This document shows positions 55,261 to 63,678 of a stretch of DNA of 64,000 nucleotides, piece by piece. This stretch comes from Bartonella sp. B1099 (GTDB lineage: Bacteria; Pseudomonadota; Alphaproteobacteria; Rhizobiales; Rhizobiaceae): positions 186,001-250,000 of the forward strand of contig NZ_CALYLN010000002.1 of assembly GCF_944801835.1 (NCBI RefSeq). Direction: 5' to 3'. Made by a program: the position numbers and the translations under genes. The notes under the pieces are model-generated. The model did not search any database and was not told where the DNA came from. It saw only the letters and a list, made by a program, of their open reading frames with translations. Position 1 is the first letter of the stretch, and every line of letters starts with the position of its first letter.

Positions 55261-56175
55261 TCACGCTCTGCTCATAATTTGTTCAAATTTTTCAGGATTT
55301 TTCTCAACCCATACAGCAAATTCGGCTTCTGGCATGGAAAAGAGCGTTCTCACATCCATACCGCCTGTTGGAACTTGTCCGCCGCGCGCTGTAAGTGTGC
55401 GTGCTGCTTGAGAGCGCTCTTGAAGGGCTCCTACTTCGTCCTTTCCCCCTACTTCATCCTTCATTGGTGCTCCACTATAGCCAAAAGCCTTTGCTTTTTG
55501 CACAAGCACCTCGATTGGGTTTATGCCGGCTTTTTGACATTGCTGACATATTTGACGCAGTTCAACACCAATTTGTTGTTGGCGTGCCATAGGGTCGTTC
55601 CATTGCGGATAAAGACCTGCTTGTGCCTGTAGAGTATTGTCTGCTATTTTATAGAGATAATCGGTGATACTATCTAAATCTGGATATTTATCTTGCACCT
55701 GCGCTTTGGCTTGTTCAAAATAATCCCCTAATTGCTGGCGTTCATATTCTTCTTGCCTCACACGTTCTTGGCTTTCTCTCATCAGAGAAAACTCATCAAG
55801 CAATTTCTGTTGTTCCTGTACCTTATGACTAAGCCATGCCACATGTGCTTTTGGATCATCTTCTAGAGTGGGGACATTTTCATCACGGTGTCTTGCCGCC
55901 TCTTCTTGCATTGCTGCATATTTTTGCGCAAACTCAATGGCAAGTTCACGCGCTTCTATGGCATTTTTCTCTGCCTTTTGGCGTGCTTGTCGTTCTTGCT
56001 CTAGTTTATCATCACTTGGCTGCTGTTGAGGTGGTTCTGCTAATGGCTTTTCAGAACTTTCCTCTCCTTCAAACCCCTCTTCAACTTGCTCTGGCTCAAC
56101 CAACTCAACAGAATGATCACTAGTAAAATGTTCATCATAGATTGCTTGCTCTTCAGGTGTAAACTCTTCTTCCAT
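55261..56175 (-). CDS. Capsid scaffolding protein
   Basis: The 304-residue acidic, Gln/Glu-rich helical protein (EEEFTPEEQAIYDEH; long coiled coil at about 55-165) lies between portal and capsid genes, as scaffolding proteins do, and is expected to leave the head before DNA packaging. The C-terminal MDVRTLFSMPEAEFAVWVEK is compact and may bind the coat protein. No protease motif seen. Confidence 0.82.
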   Translation of the reverse strand: MEEEFTPEEQAIYDEHFTSDHSVELVEPEQVEEGFEGEESSEKPLAEPPQQQPSDDKLEQERQARQKAEKNAIEARELAIEFAQKYAAMQEEAARHRDENVPTLEDDPKAHVAWLSHKVQEQQKLLDEFSLMRESQERVRQEEYERQQLGDYFEQAKAQVQDKYPDLDSITDYLYKIADNTLQAQAGLYPQWNDPMARQQQIGVELRQICQQCQKAGINPIEVLVQKAKAFGYSGAPMKDEVGGKDEVGALQERSQAARTLTARGGQVPTGGMDVRTLFSMPEAEFAVWVEKNPEKFEQIMSRA

Positions 56176-56191
56176 ATTCTCTTTTGCTCCT

Positions 56192-58246
56192 TTAATAGAT
56201 TCGCGCTCTTTCGGTTGTTGCTCGATACTGTTCCAACTGCGCTCGATACGCTTTTCGCTCTAGGTCACGCTGCTCTATCTCGTTTTTTGCCCGTTGAAGT
56301 TCGAGCTGCATGCGCGCTTGTTCTTGTTTCAAGAAAAGCTCAATATTTTTCTGCTGCAACGCTGCTTGTTTCTGCTGTGCATCGAGTTGATAAAGTGTTC
56401 CCTTTGCTTGGCACTCCTGTTGTAAAGCTGCAATCTTTGCTTGTTGTTCTGGCGTTAATTGTGCTCCTTGGCTTTGTTGCATCATCTGCTGTTGCTGTTG
56501 TTCTTGTTGCGCTTGCTGTGCTTTTGCCGTTAAATTTGCCACCAATGTTGCTGGTAATGGCGAAAGCTTTAAAAGATCTGGAATCATCTCTGGTGTTAAG
56601 AAACCACCAAGCAACGGCAACATCTGCGTAATTGCTGCAAAAGTTCTCTCTTTTTCATTGGGGCTTGTTGGTGAATCATCAACAATAATGTCGTATTCAA
56701 GCGTCGTTACAGCTTCACGTGTTAAGGGCACATACTGCGCATTTTCTGGTCCAGAAATACGTACCAAACGCCCATCGGAAAGATAGTTTTGAATAAGATA
56801 AAGGATAATCTTTCCCTGTCGACAGCGATAAAGTTTCAGATTATCAAACAGTCCCGCAAGCAAATTAAGCGTTGATTGCCTGCGTGTATTTTCCAACACA
56901 TTTGCTTGATTAACCTCTCTTGTGCCGATAAACTCTGCCGATAATCCTGTTACATGCGTTATCGCTTCACGCGATTCATTAAACAACTGAAAGAAGCCGC
57001 TAGGGAATTGTGCACTTGGCTTTGGCTGGATTTTTCCTCCTGTAAGCGCCCCGTTTTTAACCCAAGTAATGGTATCGGTTCGTGCCCAATTTTCGAGTGC
57101 TTGGCGCTCATCATCAAACGCGCCTCGTTCTGCCATCAAGCCCCCTTTGGCTTGACTATTCAGAATATACATAACCTGACTAAAATATTTATTCGACCAT
57201 TTTTGCGGATCTTTTGCGGGGCGAACAATTCCGTAAAACTGGTTCTTCAGTTTATCCAACGTGCCTGTAATACATTCCCAGCCAAGCTGCCCATCAGGCG
57301 CTAATGGTTTATCAGGCTTTGCTAAAAGACGCCGTCCCAAAAAAGCGCGTCTTACCACTTTTTTATTAAAACACACCCCTTGTAGTTGTGGTATTATCCT
57401 TTGAAGCTGTCCGAACTCTTGTTTGCTATAATTGCGCATCTGTCCTGTTTGAAGATCAGGCGCCTTGAAATAAGCTTCGTATTCAAACCAACGGCATTCA
57501 ACAAGTGTAACATAGCGTTTTCCAGTAAATGACTCTGATGATGATGCAGTATTGGAATCCTCATGATAGGCATCAAGTGATGCACGATACTCCTCACAAG
57601 CAGTTGTATCATCAATTGCCCAATCGGCATGAAGATCTTCAACTGCCACATCAGGAAAAAGACTTTTAGCATCCTCAATGGTTTTACGGTCAACATACCA
57701 CATACGCTGTGCATCAATGAGATTGGGTCTTACGGCATTCGCATCCCATACCATTTTCAACGGATCTAAACGCTGGACAGCGGGAGTTCCTTCAGGATCT
57801 GTTTCATAATCAAGTCTGGTATCTGTCCAGCCCATGCCACAAATGATCATATCCTGAAAAGCATCGGAATCGGCATATTCCGCCTCTGCCTCATCACGAA
57901 ACCATTCTGCTGCTCCGGTTAGCAATTCATTAGATATGGCTGCTCCCACTTGCCGTGGTTGAAACTGCACTTCACGCTTGTTGTTACGCTCTGCCCCAAC
58001 AATTGCATTAACAAGGGGTGCAATGCGATTAAAGGTCATGACGGGGCGCCGCTGCGCCTTTAAAACCGCAAGATCTTCCTCTGCCCATTGACGACCATTA
58101 TAAAAATCAAAATCTTCACGCGCCTGTTCACGCCATTCATTAACGTGTTCAATATCTTCCTTATACCAAGATTTTAAGCGCCTATAGAGTTCATATTCAT
58201 CAAAACATGTCGTTTTTTTATAGTTATGACTTAGAATGCCATCCAT
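56192..58246 (-). CDS. Portal protein, P22-like
   Basis: The 684-residue protein forms the dodecameric ring through which DNA enters and leaves. The family start is recognisable (ARRDFDFYNG-type: REDFDFYNGRQWAEEDLAVL, then TFNRIAPLVNAIVGAERNNK), and a long Gln-rich helical barrel (about 590-684) ends the chain, as in P22 gp1. It overlaps the terminase gene by 16 bases. Confidence 0.92.
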   Translation of the reverse strand: MDGILSHNYKKTTCFDEYELYRRLKSWYKEDIEHVNEWREQAREDFDFYNGRQWAEEDLAVLKAQRRPVMTFNRIAPLVNAIVGAERNNKREVQFQPRQVGAAISNELLTGAAEWFRDEAEAEYADSDAFQDMIICGMGWTDTRLDYETDPEGTPAVQRLDPLKMVWDANAVRPNLIDAQRMWYVDRKTIEDAKSLFPDVAVEDLHADWAIDDTTACEEYRASLDAYHEDSNTASSSESFTGKRYVTLVECRWFEYEAYFKAPDLQTGQMRNYSKQEFGQLQRIIPQLQGVCFNKKVVRRAFLGRRLLAKPDKPLAPDGQLGWECITGTLDKLKNQFYGIVRPAKDPQKWSNKYFSQVMYILNSQAKGGLMAERGAFDDERQALENWARTDTITWVKNGALTGGKIQPKPSAQFPSGFFQLFNESREAITHVTGLSAEFIGTREVNQANVLENTRRQSTLNLLAGLFDNLKLYRCRQGKIILYLIQNYLSDGRLVRISGPENAQYVPLTREAVTTLEYDIIVDDSPTSPNEKERTFAAITQMLPLLGGFLTPEMIPDLLKLSPLPATLVANLTAKAQQAQQEQQQQQMMQQSQGAQLTPEQQAKIAALQQECQAKGTLYQLDAQQKQAALQQKNIELFLKQEQARMQLELQRAKNEIEQRDLERKAYRAQLEQYRATTERARIY

Positions 58247-59556
58247 GATGCCGCTTCTCTTTCCATAGTGCGATAACGTTCTTGTTGCGGTTTAATAAGT
58301 GGTGCTTCATAAACAATGCACATAAGACCAAAGGCATCCGCACCATGACTGGACCAATCATGCTCTGCCCCCAAACCAATGCCCCGCTTCTCATCCCATT
58401 TTTCATGATACCAACTGAGTGCCTTACGACCCGCTACTGTTGTCTCTTCATTAAACCAAACAGAGGGCAAGATACGGCGCACTGCCTCTATCCGCATTTT
58501 GACCGCACCTGCCCCTTGATTAGGAATGACCTGCGTTTCAAAACCCGCATCGTTTAAAGCACTCTCAAAACTCACATTATGCACACGGTCTCTGGTCGCA
58601 CCATCATGGGGTAAAACCATCAATGCCTTCTCATAACCATTTTGACGCAACCAACCAATATGCTCTGAGAGCGGCTGCCCTTGTGCCTCGTAATAATCCA
58701 GCACTCTAATCTCTCTGCCAACAAACTGTGCTATCCAAATCGCTGTGGCATCTGCCTTAGCGCCCGTCCCCCCAATATCCCAAAAGGCGCGTATCTGCAT
58801 TAAAGGGTCACGGGCAACACGCCCTATCCGCCCCTCTTGCTCGGCTGCTAACATCTCCTTTTGGTAGTAAGCCCCTTGAACCGCTGTAAGATAAGCCCCT
58901 TCCCATATATGCTTATAGGTCTCTGGACGGTTTCTAAGGTCATCAAGTCGCGCTTTATTCAAGATCTTGGGAAACTTCGGATTGTCTGACCAATTGATCT
59001 CTACACGTTTAATGGCTTCATTGTCTGAAAAGCGAAAACGCCTTTCAACTGGTGCATTATCCCGTAATGGATTCCATGTCACCCATAACTCGGCTCTCCA
59101 ACCTTCACCCTCTTCACGCAACGTCGGTATAAGCGTCTGCCAAGCTGTCTCTGTGACTGGTTCTGCCTCATCAACCCAACAGAGCAAAATACGCCCCATG
59201 GATTTGATACTCGCAATATTGCGGTCTAGTCCAGAAAACTGAAAAGCTATACGACCATCATTTGACTTAATCGAAGCTTCCCCAACTTTGTAATAATCTT
59301 TTAAAAAATCATGGGCTTCAATAGCGCGCTTAATTTCCTCCAATGAACTCTCTGCTAATGAATTTTGAAACTGACGCGCACACAGAATAGTGCCTGATAT
59401 TCCTTGCATACCAAATTGATAGCCTTTTAAAGCCGCCATCAAGGCAAATGATCTTGTCTTTCCAGACCCTCGTCCACCCCAAGCCGCTCTTACCAAAGCA
59501 TCCCCTGCAAAAAGTGGAATAAGCTTTGGTACAATCTTAATCTGTCTTGTCGTCAT
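58231..59556 (-). CDS. terL: Terminase large subunit
   Basis: The packaging motor. The 441-residue protein has the N-terminal ATPase with Walker A GGRGSGKT (27-34) and Walker B LLCWVDEAEP (Asp129, Glu130), and a C-terminal RNase H-like nuclease beginning AFWDIGGTGAKADATAIW. Family: pfam Terminase_3/XtmB type. It overlaps terS by 20 bases. Confidence 0.95.
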   Translation of the reverse strand: MTTRQIKIVPKLIPLFAGDALVRAAWGGRGSGKTRSFALMAALKGYQFGMQGISGTILCARQFQNSLAESSLEEIKRAIEAHDFLKDYYKVGEASIKSNDGRIAFQFSGLDRNIASIKSMGRILLCWVDEAEPVTETAWQTLIPTLREEGEGWRAELWVTWNPLRDNAPVERRFRFSDNEAIKRVEINWSDNPKFPKILNKARLDDLRNRPETYKHIWEGAYLTAVQGAYYQKEMLAAEQEGRIGRVARDPLMQIRAFWDIGGTGAKADATAIWIAQFVGREIRVLDYYEAQGQPLSEHIGWLRQNGYEKALMVLPHDGATRDRVHNVSFESALNDAGFETQVIPNQGAGAVKMRIEAVRRILPSVWFNEETTVAGRKALSWYHEKWDEKRGIGLGAEHDWSSHGADAFGLMCIVYEAPLIKPQQERYRTMEREAASWMAF

Positions 59557-59866
59557 TCATTGTTAAAGGCGCTATTTCCACACGCCTTATCATTTTAATT
59601 GCTTCGCCATCCTCCCCCGTCACTTGCAAAGGCAACACCTTACCAAGCAACGCTAAATAAGCAGCAGGGCATTTGAGTGCTTGCTTTTCCAAATAAGAGA
59701 TCAACCCTTCCTTGCCATACTTATTGCCTGCCAATTCAGCTGCTTTAATAATTGCCTCTTTAAGAAGACGTGTATTCTTATTCGGTACCCCTTTGACACG
59801 CCCTTGCCCTGCTTTCGGTGGCATTCTTTTTGGCTGCGAAATCACCTCTGTATTTTCTGTTGTCAT
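59537..59866 (-). CDS. terS: Terminase small subunit
   Basis: The 109-residue protein begins MTTENTEVISQPKRMPPKAG and has RVKGVPNKNTRLLKEAIIKAAE, typical of DNA-binding small terminase subunits that recognise the packaging site. I place the start at 59866, since CTGGAGAAA lies just upstream; codons further up belong to a terminator hairpin. It is the first gene of the late operon. Confidence 0.82.
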   Translation of the reverse strand: MTTENTEVISQPKRMPPKAGQGRVKGVPNKNTRLLKEAIIKAAELAGNKYGKEGLISYLEKQALKCPAAYLALLGKVLPLQVTGEDGEAIKMIRRVEIAPLTMNDDKTD

Positions 59867-59887
59867 CCAATATTTTCTCCAGATAAC

Positions 59888-59912
59888 AAAAAACCCCGCA
59901 AACGCAGGGCTC
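59888..59912 (-). terminator. Intrinsic terminator upstream of terS
   Basis: On the minus strand CCCTGCGTTTGCGGGG is followed by six Ts, just before the terS ribosome binding site. It can end transcription from upstream phage genes or act as the site for late-gene antitermination. Confidence 0.8.
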
Positions 59913-60162
59913 TCATTAATCATGCCAATTTAATAAAAGGGGTTTAACAAAAAACGATCTACTGTAATTTTGGACGCAATTCGACCAGTACAGCAGCGTT
60001 ATAAAACACCATTATTTACCCCATGTCAACAAAAAAATCACGATATTGTATATTTTTTTATTTTTTCTCTAAATCTAGTATCTTTTATAGCCAAAATCTC
60101 GTAATTGCCTCATCTAAACGAATCAATTATACAATTGAGGACTGCTAAAAAGGGGAGGAGAA

Positions 60163-60636
60163 ATGTGGTTTTTCAAAAAAGCAGATTTATGCAGAATTAA
60201 AAAGACATTTACACTAATTTTATTTTTACCACTCTTTGCTATAATTGGCTTGATGATATTGGGTTTTGATCCCTTCGGATTAAACAACGAACAACAAGAT
60301 AAATTAATTGTACCAATATTTGTAGCATTTGTATCGTATTTTTTGATACTAAGTGCATGTGCAAGAGAAGAAAAGCTAAGTTTAAAAGATGAAAATATTG
60401 ACAGCGCATTTTATGAGCTCTTGTCCCTCCAATTCCAAACAGGATGCTATACAGCTATGGCAGCAGCCTTTGTATTTTATCCTGTATTAGGAATAGCATT
60501 TTTAGGAGTGTTAATTTTTATTGCTATAATACAAAATTTAGATGAAATTGTAGGGATCGTAGCGATTATAGCATTGATATTAATTTGTCTTATAGCGTTT
60601 ATAGCGTTGATCAAATTTATTTGGAAAATTGTCTAA
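60163..60636 (+). CDS. Small membrane protein 1
   Basis: The 157-residue protein has about four hydrophobic segments (18-38, 50-65, 100-118, 130-155) and no recognised domain. AGGGGAGGAG is a strong ribosome binding site. It lies on the plus strand between the prophage late operon and its early region, a place where lysogenic conversion genes are common. A near copy of its 3' flank follows the next gene. Confidence 0.65.
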   Translation: MWFFKKADLCRIKKTFTLILFLPLFAIIGLMILGFDPFGLNNEQQDKLIVPIFVAFVSYFLILSACAREEKLSLKDENIDSAFYELLSLQFQTGCYTAMAAAFVFYPVLGIAFLGVLIFIAIIQNLDEIVGIVAIIALILICLIAFIALIKFIWKIV

Positions 60637-60644
60637 CGATCAAA

Positions 60645-60692
60645 ATATTTATTAAGTCTTTTCCCCTAATCTTTAATATATACTTAAACTTC
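60645..60692 (+). repeat. Direct repeat downstream of membrane protein 1
   Basis: About 48 bases (starting GATCAAAATATTTATTAAG) match 61149-61196 after membrane protein 2 with a few changes. This suggests a tandem duplication or a shared 3' element. Confidence 0.55.
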
Positions 60693-60708
60693 AACCATAA
60701 CAGAAATA

Positions 60709-61146
60709 ATGAATTATTTATCAGTAAAAAAAATAAGTTACTTATTAGTCATAGTAATCAGTGGGCTTTTTCTTTCTGATTATGCCAAAAGTGAACAGAT
60801 TTTTACTCATTATCAGTCTTCTACTACTGATGAAAATTTACATGAAAAAATTAAAGTTGTGCAAAAGGAATACGTAGTAGCACAGCACCCAAAAAAGATT
60901 TTATCAGATAGTGGAATTAATCAATATAACATTTCGTTTTCCACTGTTTCTGATTATGAAAAACCTCGAAGGCGCATAACATTTGATGATTTCATAGTTG
61001 TAATAGTAGTACTCATATTTATCAGTATAATGTCCATTATCATTAATTTACTTTGGCGTTTTAAATTAAAAATTCCTGCTTATTTATTTTTATTAACAAC
61101 CGCCGCAGTTAGTTGTATGATATTACTCCTTTTAATCCTTGATTAA
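60709..61146 (+). CDS. Secreted-type membrane protein 2
   Basis: The 145-residue protein starts with a signal-like segment (ISYLLVIVISGLFLSDYAKS), followed by a periplasmic stretch (about 28-85) and two membrane spans (about 93-113 and 120-142). No family recognised. It follows membrane protein 1 by 72 bases and is probably cotranscribed. Confidence 0.62.
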   Translation: MNYLSVKKISYLLVIVISGLFLSDYAKSEQIFTHYQSSTTDENLHEKIKVVQKEYVVAQHPKKILSDSGINQYNISFSTVSDYEKPRRRITFDDFIVVIVVLIFISIMSIIINLLWRFKLKIPAYLFLLTTAAVSCMILLLLILD

Positions 61147-61175
61147 AGATTAAAATATTTTATAAAAGATTTTCC

Positions 61176-61426
61176 TTAACTTTTATATATATTTTTTCTA
61201 TGTCTAACAGCCAAAACTAACACGACAAGCTCTTTATCATAAAGATCACACAATATCCTGTAATCTCCTACACGATACCTCCATAAACCTGATAATTGAT
61301 CTCTTAAGGGTTTACCTATTGCACGCACATCCTCAAGAAAAGCAACATGTTGATCTAAAAAAACAACAATCCGACGTGCTTCTTTTTTATCGCATTTTTT
61401 TTAAAAAACTGAGAGCTTTTTTTCAT
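61176..61426 (-). pseudogene. RelE/ParE-type toxin, frameshifted at a poly-A run
   Basis: After an ATG at 61426 (MKKSSQFF) a run of eight As interrupts the frame; the shifted frame continues KKEARRIVVFLDQHVAFLED, GLWRYRVGDYRILC and VLVLAVRHRKNIYKS to the stop at 61176. WRYRVGDYRI is the core of RelE-family mRNA interferases. A six- or nine-A run would restore the frame. It directly follows the antitoxin gene, the normal RelBE order. Confidence 0.72.
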
Positions 61427-61428
61427 CT

Positions 61429-61656
61429 CTAATCGTCCAAGCCAAGCTCTTTCCTCACCTCTTCAGAGCTATAAAAAGTAGCCTCTCCTCTTTGAACACG
61501 CTCTCTGACCTGTGAAGCTAAATAATAATCCTCTGCTTCCTCTATTCCGCGTTCAATAATCTCACGTAAATAAAAAGACTTCGTACGCCCTGTCTTCGCA
61601 GCTAAATTATTCAAACGTGTTTCAAGCTCGCTAAGTAACCGAATAGATATTGTCAT
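61429..61656 (-). CDS. RelB-type antitoxin
   Basis: The 75-residue protein starts MTISIRLLSELETRLNNLA, a ribbon-helix-helix DNA-binding domain, followed by a C-terminal toxin-binding tail (ATFYSSEEVRKELGLDD). It would bind and neutralise the toxin encoded next to it and repress the operon. Start at 61656 rather than an upstream ATG at 61698, because the family begins at M-T-I-S-I-R. With the toxin broken, the antitoxin may act only as a regulator. Confidence 0.82.
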   Translation of the reverse strand: MTISIRLLSELETRLNNLAAKTGRTKSFYLREIIERGIEEAEDYYLASQVRERVQRGEATFYSSEEVRKELGLDD

Positions 61657-61739
61657 AACACAATCCTCATATTTGTGTTCAGTGTAATACAAATACAACG
61701 TATTGTACGGAAAAACGTTTCACGCCATGCTGCAAGAAA

Positions 61740-62075
61740 CTACGTGAGAAATGTTGCTAGCTTAGCAAGAACTTCGTTCATAATCATGGGAGGGACTGTT
61801 TCCATTTTCTTACCCTGACGCGCTCCGATATCAAGAGCACGTGGCTGGTCACAACGTATCACGCCTGTTGTATGCAATCCTACTCCCATTAATGAGACAG
61901 CAAAACCTGCTGTTCTAGCAAAATTTCCTCCGCTTGTAATAGGTAAGACAATGGGTGTTTTCGTTACACGATTAAACGCTTCTGGTGATACAATCAGTAC
62001 AGGACGCGTTCCTTTTTGCTCATAGCCAGAAGATGGATCAAGAGATACAAGCCAAATTTCGCCCCGCTTCATCAC
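61740..62075 (-). CDS. MazF/PemK-type mRNA interferase toxin
   Basis: The 111-residue protein has the CcdB/MazF fold: MKRGEIWLVSLDPSSGYEQK at the N-terminus (the loop used in RNA cleavage), then RPVLIVSPEAFNR and TTGVIRCDQPRALD. It cuts RNA when free. The ATG overlaps the antitoxin stop by 4 bases. Both genes are intact, so the pair is probably active. Confidence 0.92.
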   Translation of the reverse strand: MMKRGEIWLVSLDPSSGYEQKGTRPVLIVSPEAFNRVTKTPIVLPITSGGNFARTAGFAVSLMGVGLHTTGVIRCDQPRALDIGARQGKKMETVPPMIMNEVLAKLATFLT

Positions 62076-62329
62076 AAGAGCTCTCTACCAACAGGTTTAG
62101 CATCAAACCACTCCAAGTCCTCATCTACAAAATCATCTGACGGATTACATTGGGTTAGCAATTCATCAAGAGTATAACTTGGAAATGTTTGTGGCTTCAC
62201 AATCAATTGCCCATTATCAACAGCCAAACCAACTTGCGTATTTTCTGTAAGATGGAGAACATCAAGCAATGCTGGCGGTATGGAAAGCATCACTGACCCT
62301 CCAACTTTACGTAATTTTGTTGTATGCAT
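62072..62329 (-). CDS. MazE/PemI-type antitoxin
   Basis: The 85-residue protein starts with an AbrB/SpoVT DNA-binding domain (KLRKVGGSVMLSIPPALLDV) and ends with an acidic, toxin-wrapping tail (PSDDFVDEDLEWFDAKP). It precedes and overlaps the toxin gene, the standard operon order. Confidence 0.9.
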   Translation of the reverse strand: MHTTKLRKVGGSVMLSIPPALLDVLHLTENTQVGLAVDNGQLIVKPQTFPSYTLDELLTQCNPSDDFVDEDLEWFDAKPVGRELL

Positions 62330-62422
62330 AAAACGCCCTCTCTAAAATATTATATAAAAATATAACATTTTATAAGCTATTTCAAGAGCTTTTAATGCTT
62401 TAATAAAAATACCAGTAAAACC

Positions 62423-62917
62423 TTACCATTTATTTTTTTGGTCAAAATACTTCTGGAGAGCATTCAGAGCAATCCGCAATGAACTTACAAGATGTGGTAT
62501 CTCTTGCTCTTCTACAACAAGATATTGTAAAGACGTATAAAGATTATACTGTCTATAGAGACGCTGTGCCTCTCTTACCACCTCTTGTATATTTGAAAAC
62601 TTCTCTGTTGCACGTTCAACCCACTTCTCTCTTGCTTTGTCATCAGAAGATGATGGCATTTCGTCATAAATAGCGCTTGGCAAACCTTTTGCACACGAAT
62701 AGTCATTTCTCACTTCAAGATATTTTTGCGCAGCATCATACTGATCTTGGGTAAGCACACCTTTTAAACACAGCCGCCCAACATAAGTACCAGAAAGCGG
62801 ATTTTTAGCCTCTTCTATGGTCAAACCAAAGCGCTTTGCACGCATTTCAATTGCCAATTGATTAACAGGATCTTGACGTACTGTTACTTGTGAAATGTAA
62901 GCATCTTGCTTTCTCAT
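62423..62917 (-). CDS. Hypothetical phage protein
   Basis: The 164-residue protein starts at MRKQDAYISQVTV (GAGGGG four bases upstream). It contains RAKRFGLTIEEAKNPLSGTY and KGVLTQDQYDAAQKYLEVRN and is helical throughout. Similar proteins occur in prophages of related Alphaproteobacteria, to my recollection without known function. It lies between the toxin-antitoxin pair and ssb. Confidence 0.65.
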   Translation of the reverse strand: MRKQDAYISQVTVRQDPVNQLAIEMRAKRFGLTIEEAKNPLSGTYVGRLCLKGVLTQDQYDAAQKYLEVRNDYSCAKGLPSAIYDEMPSSSDDKAREKWVERATEKFSNIQEVVREAQRLYRQYNLYTSLQYLVVEEQEIPHLVSSLRIALNALQKYFDQKNKW

Positions 62918-62971
62918 ACATCCCCTCATCTATGGAAACTCACATTTTTTTCTTTTTGCTATATCTTTAAA

Positions 62972-63409
62972 TCAAAACGGCATGCTGTCATGAGCAGATA
63001 TGCCATAATCATCAGCACCTGAAGCGATAGATGAAGGAGTGGATTGCTCTTTTTTTGCATCAAGCAACTGCAATTCGCCTTTGTATTGTGACAAGACAAT
63101 CTCTGTTGTGAAGCGGTCAATACCGTTTTTATCTTGCCATTTACGGGTTTGTAATTTTCCTTCTACATAAACCTTTGAACCTTTGTGTAAATATTGAAGA
63201 GCAATTTTTGCCAAATGTGGATTAAAAACTACCACGGAATGCCATTCAGTTTTCTCTACTTTTTGATTGGTATTTTTATCCGTATAGCTCTCAGAAGTAG
63301 CCAACCGAAAATTGACGACTTCAACACCAGAATTCATTGTTTTGCTTTCGGGATCTGCCCCTAAATAGCCAATTAAGATCACTTTATTCAACATGTTTGT
63401 AAGTTCCAT
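62972..63409 (-). CDS. ssb: Single-stranded DNA-binding protein, phage type
   Basis: The protein has an OB fold ([18 protein letters not shown], then [20 protein letters not shown] and [18 protein letters not shown]) and the C-terminal acidic tip ending DSMPF that recruits replication proteins. At about 140-145 residues it is shorter than host SSB, in line with a phage copy. Either ATG 63409 or 63394 (five codons later, matching the family start) may be used. Part of the early region of the second prophage. Confidence 0.9.
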   Translation of the reverse strand: MELTNMLNKVILIGYLGADPESKTMNSGVEVVNFRLATSESYTDKNTNQKVEKTEWHSVVVFNPHLAKIALQYLHKGSKVYVEGKLQTRKWQDKNGIDRFTTEIVLSQYKGELQLLDAKKEQSTPSSIASGADDYGISAHDSMPF

Positions 63410-63619
63410 TTGATTTGCATTTTATATACGTAAAATCCTATCATAATTTGTTTATTTTTTCAATTATTTCAATAAGATAACAACATTTTTTAAGTATTAT
63501 CGCTATGAACGGCATTAATTTTGTTAAAAAACAGTTATAAGTAACTGAATATACGCTGTTAATACTAACTTAACATCACTTAATCGCTTGCATTTTCATT
63601 TGTTTTTTATAGCAAAACA

Positions 63620-63652
63620 AAAGCCGCACCCATTTAAGACGCGGCTTTTTTT
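63620..63652. terminator. Bidirectional terminator between ssb and the fifth YdcK-like gene
   Basis: AAGCCGC and GCGGCTT flank a short loop, with T runs on both strands. The same hairpin type follows the YdcK-like array at 37834. Confidence 0.75.
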
Positions 63653-63678
63653 CTATAAGGCAACCCTCAGCCCCTTAT

